Assembly (NCBI RefSeq): GCF_947242115.1
Contig: NC_074715.1
Location: 27,258,376 to 27,322,375 of the forward strand
DNA: 64,000 bases
Direction: 5' to 3'
DNA from: Biomphalaria glabrata
Lineage: Eukaryota; Mollusca; Gastropoda; Planorbidae
How positions within the stretch are numbered: position 1 is the first letter of the stretch; each line of letters begins with the position of its first letter. The translations under genes and the position numbers were made by a program. Positions 12,801-24,021 of this stretch are shown here, one piece after another. The notes beneath the pieces are model-generated. The model saw only the letters and a program-made list of their open reading frames with translations, made no database searches and was not told the DNA's origin.

Positions 12801-15800
12801 TAAATTATGACTTTTTACACAATACTAAGAGTCATACAAATATGTTATTGTAAATCTTTGCTTAATCATTCTAAGAAATGGAAATTGACTTGTCAGAATA
12901 CCAAACATTCAATAATTTCAGAGTTTAAACAAATTAAAAATAAATTTTTTTCTTCATTTGGCAAGAAGAGCTTAGGGGAAAATAAAAGAAAGTGGCTTGC
13001 CTAGGAGACAAAAGTTGGCTCAGGTGGATTAGTTGATATCTTTTGCTCCACCAAAAAAAATGAAGATTAAGATAGTAAGAAAACAAACATTTTTTCTGCC
13101 TCCTTTTTAATCAAACATGAAAGAAAATGACTTCTATACCATTTTCTCACATACATAAAATACAAACCATTTTTTCTTTAAAAAAAAATTCAGTTAACTT
13201 TTATTATGTTAAAATTGAGTAAAATTTTGATTGCATTTCATGCATGTGATTTCTATTGAAACAAGTGTTTCCATGATTTCTATTTAGCTAATGAATAATT
13301 TAATCCCAATGTGAAACAAAAAGGCAAATTTAAAAAAAAGCTTACTGGTAGGCTTTAAGCCTATCACTTGAAGTATGGTATAAACACAAGCTGGACACAG
13401 GATGAACAGCAGTGGCAGATAGGAGGACATCAAACCTTTAGCTGTCATTAGAGCAAGTATGAAAGACCACAGTAATAAGTTGACATCTCGCAGCAGAACC
13501 ACCACTGTTTGAGCATCAATGTTCTGGAAAAAAAAAACTCTCTTATTAACTGGTGATAAACTTTAGTGCTATTTTAAAAGTTCTATTCAGATTCTGTTTT
13601 TCTCCTGTTTAATGACTAACCACATCACTACAGCTTGGAATCTTAGGTTTTGAAAAGTAAAAATTGGGGAAAAATTGAATCTTTTATTTGAGATCTAGTA
13701 TAACAAGGTGACACAAAGAGGTGAGACTTAGTACAACAAGATGTTGAGAGTTAGTACAACAACATGGTGAGACTTAGTACAACATGGTGAGTCTTAGTAC
13801 AACAACATGGTGAGACTAAGTACAACAACATGGTGAGACTAAGTACAACATGGTGAGACTTAGTACAACAACATGGTGAGTCTTAGTACAACAACATGGT
13901 GAGACTTAGTACAACAACATGGTGAGACTTAGTACAACAACATGGTGAGACTAAGTACAACATGGTGAGACTTAGTACAACAACATGGTGAGACTTAGTA
14001 CAACAACATGGTGAGACTAAGTACAACATGGTGAGACTTAGTACAACAACATGGTGAGTCTTAGTACAACAATATGGTGAAACTTAGTACACCATAATCT
14101 AAACTGTAAAAAAAAACATTCTTTGGTCTTTATGCTTTTTAAAAGGCATTCAAACCTTATACATGTGTGGTGGGCCTATCATATTTTACTACATTGTTAG
14201 CCTCTATCTATCTTGAATATCTATGGCTCTTTTTAATAATGTCTTCTTGTGACTGTAGAGACCTATTCAGGAGAAACATTCCTCACCTAGAACAGGCATT
14301 TTTCTCATATAATCAGGTAAATTATAAAGTTCCTTAAAAAGTGATTATTATGTACTACCCATATCCAAATATTAATCTATTCATACATATTCATTAAAGA
14401 TTTAATCTCTACTCAGTCAGAGGTTTTCATGGTTACTAAAGCTTGAACAGTACTTGAAAAATAATCATCTATAGGTCTGTCATAAGATATGGGAAAAAAT
14501 CTATCGTATTTTTTTTAAAAATATTTAATAAAAATTATGTTTTTATATTGATTAGTTTGTTATATTCATGCTTCTTATCTAATTATCCTCTGTTCTGTTC
14601 TCAAAATGTAGTGATATCTATAGTGTTACTTTTGTTAAGAGCAGCTATTCACTTAAAGTAAATAAAAGCATACTTAACTTAATTTTGAAATAACTGATTG
14701 AAATATAAACAAAAATAATTTTGAAGTGCTTACTTTGAATACTGTTCTTTTTAAAACCAAGTGAAAGGCAAGAGCGGCAGTGACTGAAGGCAACATGAAA
14801 ATCCAAACAACATTGAGGTTATATGTATAATAACTTAGGCTGCGACCGATTGCACTAAGGAAGCAGGCTATGGCTAATGGGGCTAACACAATGATCAGCC
14901 ATGTACCTAACATGGCTATGACAGTCACAGATAACTGCTTCAACTTGTTGGAGTAATCTGTGAATAAATAACAAATAAATAACATCTAATAAATTTTTGG
15001 AACCAAAGACTTCAACTAAATCATACCAAAAAAAAAATTCTTTTGATACATTGTGAAATATTAATCCAGATAATTTTACAATGAAATAAATAATGATCAT
15101 TATTTGAAATGTAACCAGTTCTTTAGAATTGCTTCACTAGGCTTATTAAATTATATCACATTCTCCCCATCCCCAAACACATATCTCAATACTCACAGAA
15201 TCATTCTAGCACTAAAAGAAAGGAAATTTTACTGCTTTTCCCTATAGCACTAACAGGATTACCAACAGTTCCATTTTCTCACATATTAAAAGGATTACCA
15301 GCTGTTTAATTTTCTCACTGGTATTCCTTAAAAGTTACCTTTAGTCATTTAAATCAATGATCATTTTTCAAACTATTTGATGAAAATTTAATTTGCCTAA
15401 AAGAAGTTTCTGTCTTATTTTAATGTTTCATTATAAGGTTATCATATAAATTGTATGACTGGTAACAAGAAAATCTATTTTTTGTTTTATTTTACTATTA
15501 TTACAAGTGCAACAATGTTTTTTTAATGAGTTAATTTATGCTTGTTGGAGATTTTCAAGTTCAGCTAAACAATGTCAAGCACGCTGACCTTAATTAAGCC
15601 AACTAAGTCAAAAACACAAAGTGCTAAAATTCTTAGTGTATTTTTGTACAAATGCACTAGTCTATAATTCTAGCATACCAAGGAAATATATTTTTATAAT
15701 CTTGAAGATATTATAAAACTTAATTCATATTATAATTTATAACAACTTGTTAAGAAATCTCCAGTTCTATTTTTTTTTAATTCATTGCTATTCTTTTCAG

Positions 15801-18800
15801 ATGTCTAAAAAAAAACCATTAATTATTGACATCATTGTTTTTTATTTTTTAAATGATAGACATGATCTACATAGATCTAGAATAATCTAGTTATGTATGA
15901 CTATAATTTATTGTCATCCTTATTAAATAATGTTGACACAATTATTAAACAAAACTTAACATTCCTGAGAAGTTTTCATTTGAAATTACACTAGAACTGA
16001 ATTCTTTTCTTGATAATAATATCTCAAGCGTAGCATTTGATCTTTGTATCAACTCTGCTTTATTATTGCTAGTTAGTTGCCCCTTTGTTTTGAAATCAGT
16101 TTTAATGTAAGCTTATCGGCACTTCCTTTATTTCCTTTCAGGATACACCAACAAGCTGGCTATCTATAGGGGTTTGTTAATATCAGGATACACCAACAAG
16201 CTGGCTATCTATAGGGGTTTGTTAATATCAGGATAAACCAACAAGCTGGCTATCTATAGGGGTTTGTTAATATCAGGATACACCAACAAGCTGGCTATCT
16301 ATAGGGTGTTGTTAATATCAGGATACACCAACAAGCTGGCTATCTATAGGGGTTTGTTAATATCAGGATACACCAACAAGCTGGCTATCTATAGGGGTTT
16401 GTTAATATCAGGATACACCAACAAGCTGGCTATCTATAGGGGTTTGTTAATATCAGGATAAACCAACAAGCTGGCTATCTATAGGGGTTTGTTAATATCA
16501 GGATAAACCAACAAGCTGGCTATCTATAGGGGTTTGTTAATATCAGGATACACCAACAAGCTGGCTATCTATAGGGGTTTGTTAATATCAGGATACACCA
16601 ACAAGCTGGCTATCTATAGGGGTTTGTTAATATCAGGATAAACCAACAAGCTGGCTATCTATAGGGGTTTGTTAATATCAGGATAAACCAACAAGCTGGC
16701 TATCTATAGGGGTTTGTTAATATCAGGATACACCAACAAGCTGGCTATCTATAGGGGTTTGTTAATATCAGGATAAACCAACAAGCTGGCTATCTATAGG
16801 GTGTTGTTAATATCAGGATACACCAACAAGCTGGCTATCTATAGGTTGTTGTTAATATCAGGATACACCAACAAGCTGGCTATCTATAGGGGTTTGTTAA
16901 TATCAGGATACACCAACAAGCTGGCTATCTATAGGGGTTTGTTAATATCAGGATAAACCAACAAGCTGGCTATCTATAGGGTGTTGTTAATATCAGGATA
17001 CACCAACAAGCTGGCTATCTATAGGTTGTTGTTAATATCAGGATACACCAACAAGCTGGCTATCTATAGGGTGTTGTTAATATCAGGATACACCAACAAG
17101 CTGGCTATCTATAGGGTGTTGTTAATATCAGGATACACCAACAAGCTGGCTATCTATAGGGGTTTGTTAATATCAGGATAAACCAACAAGCTGGCTATCT
17201 ATAGGGGTTTGTTAATACCAGGATACACCAACAAGCTGGCTATCTATAGGGGTTTGTTAATATCAGGATAAACCAACAAGCTGGCTATCTATAGGGGTTT
17301 GTTAATATCAGGATACACCAACAAGCTGGCTATCTATAGGGGTTTGTTAATATCAGGATAAACCAACAAGCTGGCTATCTATAGGGTGTTGTTAATATCA
17401 GGATACACCAACAAGCTTGCTATCTATAGGGTGTTGTTAATATCAGGATACACCAAAAAGCTTGCTATCTCTAGGGGGTTGTTAATATCAGAATACACCA
17501 ACAATCTGGCTATCTATAGGGGGTTGTTAATGAAAATCTCCATTTATAATAATAATAATAATAATCTTTATTGTCCGTATGGAAATTTGTCTTACAATTT
17601 GTGCATTACACCAAACAAAAAAACATTATAACTATAAGAAACCAAAGTGTACATTCACACCAGACTCACTCATAATTTACATGTGACAAAGTTTATACCA
17701 GATTGTTCTTATTTAATGATTTGATTGCCAGGGGAACAAAAGAGTGTCTGTTTGTCTTTGCTATCGGTGTCTTGTATCTCTTTTGTGATGGTAAAATCAC
17801 AAAATCCTGACACAAAGGATGACTCTTTATTTCAAGGATCTTGTTAGCTTTTTTATAGATGTTTGTCTCAAACAACTGCCCAAATGGGGTTTGTTTTTTG
17901 CCAATGATTTTACCAGCAGCATTTAGGATTCTATAAAGTTTATTTTTATTTTTAATGCTCAGATTGCCATACCAGGCAGTGATATTGAAACTTAAAATAT
18001 TGCAGATATGAGCGTGATAAAACATAGCCAAGGCCTTTTCGCTAACATTAAACGAGGACAGTTTTCTTAGTAATCGTAATCTTTGCTGCCCTTTTTTGCT
18101 GATATAATCAGTATTTGCAGTAAAATTTTTTTTGTCTAGGATAGTACAAAGTATTTAAATGTTTGCCCAATTTCAATAGTCTCTCCAGCTACAGAAACAA
18201 TATCATTTTCCTTCTTTTCCCTACGAAAATCGATTATCATTTCTTTGTTTTTTTTTACATTTAATAATAAAAAATTATCTTTACAGTATTCTTCAATGTG
18301 TTCTATTTCTTTGAAATACTCACTTACGTCTGAGCTTTCTGAGAGCAGGGCAAGAAGAGCCGCATCATAAGCGAATTTTGTGAAGGAGCAAAAAGGACTA
18401 TCGGATTGAAAATCATTGGTATACAAAATGAACCACAATGGCGATGTCACAGCCCCCTTGGGCACCCCTGTGTTAACTATGCGTTCATTTATATTTATAG
18501 TTATTATATATGCTGCAATGTTTATCTTTGTTTTAAAAAATAGCTCTCTAAGGTTAATGGCAACAAAAGCATAACATAAACTGGTCTTAAGGGTAAATAA
18601 TATTTTAAAAGCTAGACTTACCAGTTCTATCCTTGAAGAAATGTTTGAGATATGCAACCACTACATAGAGAAATGTGGTGCAATTCAAAATGATAGACAT
18701 TCTATATGGATAGGACACCATGAAGAATCCTAGAAAATCAAAAAACACTAGTGACCCGTGCTTGTCTTCCCCAGGGTTGGTCAGCTTAGAGCTGGATGCT

Positions 18801-21800
18801 AAATGCTTCAATGTGGCTAAAATATTTTCACCTGAAAAGAGTAATTAGAGTTTAATTTTAATCTTTTGTTTCCAAATTGCTTTTTTTTTTTTTAATAACA
18901 AATGAATAAATATTATACTCTATTGAATCAAGCATTACATGACATGAGGCATATGATTTAAAATCTGGACATTTCCAAAAGAGAAATCAATAGGAAAGTG
19001 TCACATAATGTAAGCCTTTAAGTCTTATGATTTGAATTAATAAGTTTTTTTATACCAAACGAAATTCAAGAAGATATTTATAATTATGCATCAAGGCCTT
19101 ATTCTTGACATAAATATATTGTTTACAATTATTTGGCTTTGAGAAAATAAAATAACTTGCTCTTAGCAGAAATTGGAATTTTCATATACTAAAAATAGAT
19201 TGCATGTTAGTTTGAGCAATGGCAGAGATGTAGATGGGGAACACTATATAAGCAGAGGTATAGAGCAATCATGAGCGCTGAGTTTTCAAATAAATTTATT
19301 GTTTTTACTTCTGTCAATTTAAAAGTGGAATTCAATTGTATTGTGTATTAGTAAAGTTTTATATTTTCATGATTCCAAGTTGAAGAATAAAAGCATTTAA
19401 TTTTCTAAAAAGGATTTCTGTTCTGCTCTGTCATTTAAATAACTATCTCCAGCAATAAGGTGGTGTGTTTGGATGATTAGCCATAGTTCTGGGGAATTAA
19501 ATAGGCCAATTGCAACAACATAATCAATGCCACACCATTGCACTGTATCAGAAACATCTACAGCTACTAATAACAAAAAAATATAAAATAAAACTCTCTA
19601 GAAAAGCCTATTGCATGGTCAAAACTTTATGTATTGAAAATTGAAATTGTTTTTTTGTTTTTTTTTATAGATTTTGATTTGAATTTAGTACTAATTGCAC
19701 CAAAAAATAAATTAATAACTTGCCCAAGAATTATTTTATTTAGCTGCAGACATTGACATTGAAAATGACAAAAGTTTTGACCATCTATACTGAAAGACTA
19801 GTTTTGTTAGATAATTTCATAATGCTGTTCACTGACCTCCCCTTTGCATACACCCAGCAGGAATGTACCGAGGTAGATCATTTTTGGTGTGGTAAACATA
19901 TCCATTCTTTATATGTGCGATATCTAGACCTAAAGTAAAGAGAATGAATTTTTTAAAAATCTAAAAATGTGATGTTAGCATAAACAAGAAAAAAAAATAA
20001 ATAAAAAAAAGCAAAGCTTATACTTAGCGTAGTTGTTTAGTTTGGATCATTCATGTAAATAAATTTGTAATAGATCTAGACTAATAATAATAAATCTGTG
20101 CAATTACAAATATTTTTACCAATTGTTTTTGTTTAGCGCTATTTCATGCTTTTAGCTTTCTCAATACTCTATGATCTATCACTTATCTGAACCAGTTGGG
20201 AAAATGGGGGGAGAAAGAAGTGGGTATCTAGAAGATTGCTTTTTAAATGCATTTATAAAAAAAAAAAAATATTAAAAAAAAAAGGGGGGGGGGGGGGAAT
20301 TTACCTAAATTTGAACCTCCCCAAGCTGACACTCTACTACTGTGCTAGCAAAGTGCTTATGAAAATAGGTTTTATAGTTATCTATTGCAGGCTTCAAACT
20401 TTAAAGTGAACCTCCTCAAGCTGACACTCTACCACTGTGCTAGCAAAGTGATTATGAAAATAGAAGGTTTTATAGTTATCTATTGCGGGCTTCAAACTTT
20501 AAAGTGAACCTCCTCAAGCTGACACTCTACCACTGTGCTAGCAAAGTGCTTATGAAAATAGAAGGTTTTATAGTTATCTATTGCGGGCTTCAAACTTTAA
20601 AGTGGCAACCTATAAAGAGCTCTAATTCAGCTTATACCACCACATCAGTATAGTACAATTTCTTTCCCTTATTCAAGATACCAAACAAAAAAAATAATTA
20701 CCAACAGTTAATTAACTAATATGTTATTTGATTCTTGTGTTGTCAGGTAAAGAAATAATATAATTGTGCAAAATTTCAGCTTGATCCAAGATTATGATTG
20801 GGTGTCAGAGAAATAACGCGTATAAAAAAGCTTTTTACCAGACAGACAGAGTGAGTTGATATAGACTATGTAAAAATAAAGGACATTTATTCCACTCTGG
20901 TTTGGGTTGTTAAAAAAATAAACAAAAAAAAATCATTACCAAAAGAAATGAGCATTGTTTTTGTTTTCTTCCCATTTAGCTTTGTCTTATTAAATGTAAA
21001 ATTGATCAAAACACACCTGGAATAGCTCCATAATCACGAAAAATACGAAAATCTGTATCGGAAGGTATAAGCCCTGTCTGAAAGATTTCTTGGCCAACAA
21101 CAGTGGCATGTGGATATGGAGCAGCTTCAATATAAGCTTTGACCAGCCAAGGATGTTCTGGACCTGTGAATTTTAACTAATTTTAAGATAAAATGTTAAT
21201 GCATTGTAAACTTTTTTTCAATCATAAATTTATTTAAAGAAAATAAAACAACTATTTTTTAACCTATAATATAATGTTAACATTTATTTCTTAATAACAC
21301 GATGTCATCAAAATGTCAAACAAAATTGCCTTATTATTGCAAATACAAATCTCTTTGTTTTGAAAGTATTCAGTATTTTTCATCTTTTTAATGCCTCTCT
21401 TAACTAAGCAGCTGCATATATTTCTCAGTTTTTAATCACATTAGCACATAATAGCTAACTTCTTTTTTCTAAACATTAGCTCAGAAAAACTTAATAAACT
21501 TTACATTTGCCCATTTGTTACACCTTATTTTGGACTGTGTGAACGTGGCTTCTTGAACGTTCTGGCACATAGCAATGTGATTGGGTTCTTCTCACAAAGC
21601 TCAGATTATATGTATTATACAAAACAGTGGTAAGTAGGATATACTGAGTAAGACATATGTCAGCTGACTATGTTTATTACATGAAAAAGATAACACAGTA
21701 GATTTAATTGTCAGCATCAATCAATATTTGTCAAGAAGAGAAAGCTGGCTTTGAAAGTCAATCAGTTTCAGTTGCAGGTCTGTCATGGCACTTGACACAT

Positions 21801-23960
21801 TGGCCACAAATGGATTTTTGAAAAGAAAAATTATGAAAATCCATAAATTGTTTTCTGAAATAATTCTTAAAGAGCCTCAGAAATCAGATCTTTCCTTTCT
21901 TTTGGGAAGGATATATTTAGCTGCAGATCTTATTGTAGAGTGGGCACAGGTTGGGTGGGAATGGACAAGGTGCACCCTTTCTGCCTCCTGAATGACCAAT
22001 CACAATTTCATTTGGAAAGAGTTTATGTCCTCATACACATCAACTTGTCTTTCCCTTGTATGTTCATTTAGATGTAACATGTTACATAAAATCACCAAAT
22101 TTCAGAACCATGGGGGGTCATTCATTTGAATTCTTCATCATATATATTTAAATTTCATGTCTAAAATAAAAAAAAACTTTTCTCTGATTAACCAACGAAC
22201 TTAACTGTCAAAGAGAAATTTTCTTTTTCGAATTCTATAACTGTCAGAAAAAAATTATAAAATTCAATGATTGTGACTAAAAAATTTACTATACACAATG
22301 ACAAACATAGTCCAGTTGTAATAGCTTGCACGGAGATGTTCTTGGTGACCTGAATAAGAAATGAAGACATCCACATTGTTTAACTCAATGACTTATCAAA
22401 TAAGTTGTGCAGTCTTTCAGATGTGAAATCCAACCATTGTATGCTTTTCCCAAGGAAGAGAAAGATACTTTATTATAGTTGAAAGATCTTTAAACAGGTT
22501 TTAGTCAGCGGAGTTCCTCATAGCTGCATTTCTACTAATTCAAAATTGCAGTTTGTACCTCAAATGAAAAGAGTGAGCTTGTCAGTGGCATAATAAAACA
22601 TTTTGAAATCTGCTGATTTGTCTCTTAGTTTTGAACTGTGATTTTACCCATATTTTACTATTGCGTTAATGTTGTCATTAGAAAAAAAAATGACGGTTTC
22701 AACTGAATTTTTATCAAAATACATTTCCCCACATTTACTAGCAAGTTGTTGCTTTTTTTTTTTTTACAAAATTGCTGTCAAAAAAGATATTCATGAGAGC
22801 AGCTTGGTAGCTTGCCCTTACCGTCTACACACTTTCTTGTCTCTTATTGGTAAATATTCTTCGAACATTTAGACAATGTTCTTAAATATACAGTCACCTT
22901 TTTTTTTCTTCTTCTTGCCTACTTTATTAATGAAAAAATGACACTGTACCATTCACATTTATACTTAATACTGCCCTGTTTCTCATACACATGATATCAA
23001 GGCATGATTTCAGCTCAAGACATGATAGAAAATTTCCAAGAATTAAAAATAACTGTCAATTCATGTTGCCAAAAGCATAAATGTTGTGTTCTCATACAAG
23101 AACAAAATATGAATATAAGTACACCATGGCCAGATAGCAGTTTGTCGTGGGCCGGATGTGGCCTGAGTGCTGTATTTTGGGCATCCCTGAATTACATTAT
23201 CTAAATTAAACAAATCTGTTAAGACAAACAGATTAATGCTGAACTTTTGTTTTTTACCAGTCTGAAATACTAGCTCCCATCCTCCAGCTCCAGCTGAGTC
23301 TAAATTCACAAAAGCTTTAATACTAGGTGCCCATTTATGTTGGGTTATAAAAGCATGGCTAGTCTGAAATAGAAAATATAAGTAGTTGTAAAAAACAATA
23401 TAATATAAGTAGTTCTAAAAATATATATATATATATTTTACATTGAAATAAAAGTTTCAATAAAAACAGTATCAAAAAGAAGAACTGCCCACCTGCAGTA
23501 TATTCTCTTCAGCACTATTAAACAAAAATATAACATTGTGCATTAGATGTAAGTCTGTCTGATGTGTCTGAGAAAGCACTCTCAATATTTCCAACATGAC
23601 ACAACAACTAGCAGCATCATCCCCAGCTCCTAGGAGAAAAAGAAGATAGAAAAAAAAATATTTTTTGACAAAAAAAAAGCAATTTTAAAAATTAGCTAGA
23701 TTATAATAACAATACCTGCAATGATCCTCACAAATGTAAATACATATAAAATATAACTATATAACTATATATATATATAGACAGAGAGAGATTTACAATT
23801 GTGAGGATCATTGCAAGTATTGTTATTGCAATCTAGCTAATTTAAAAAATATATATATATCAGACCTGCCTACCAAAAAAAGTCCAAATGCGTAACACTT
23901 ACGGTCAAAATGCGTATTTTGGAACCAGAATGCGTAACACTTACGTGATCCTCTATTTTG

Positions 23961-24021
<61 letters not shown>

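Noticed and set aside
16141-17535. CRISPR-like array (regular direct repeats)
   Set aside because: There are no unique spacers: the whole 45 bp unit repeats, in the intron of an animal gene. The same reasoning applies to the other minisatellites.
19240-19275. TATATAAG box-like sequence on the plus strand in ERMP1 intron 5
   Set aside because: A single TATA-like word in AT-rich intronic DNA with no gene downstream.
21785-21991. Small plus-strand frame ending WTRCTLSAS in ERMP1 intron 3
   Set aside because: No recognised domain and no splice or promoter context; possibly a repeat fragment.
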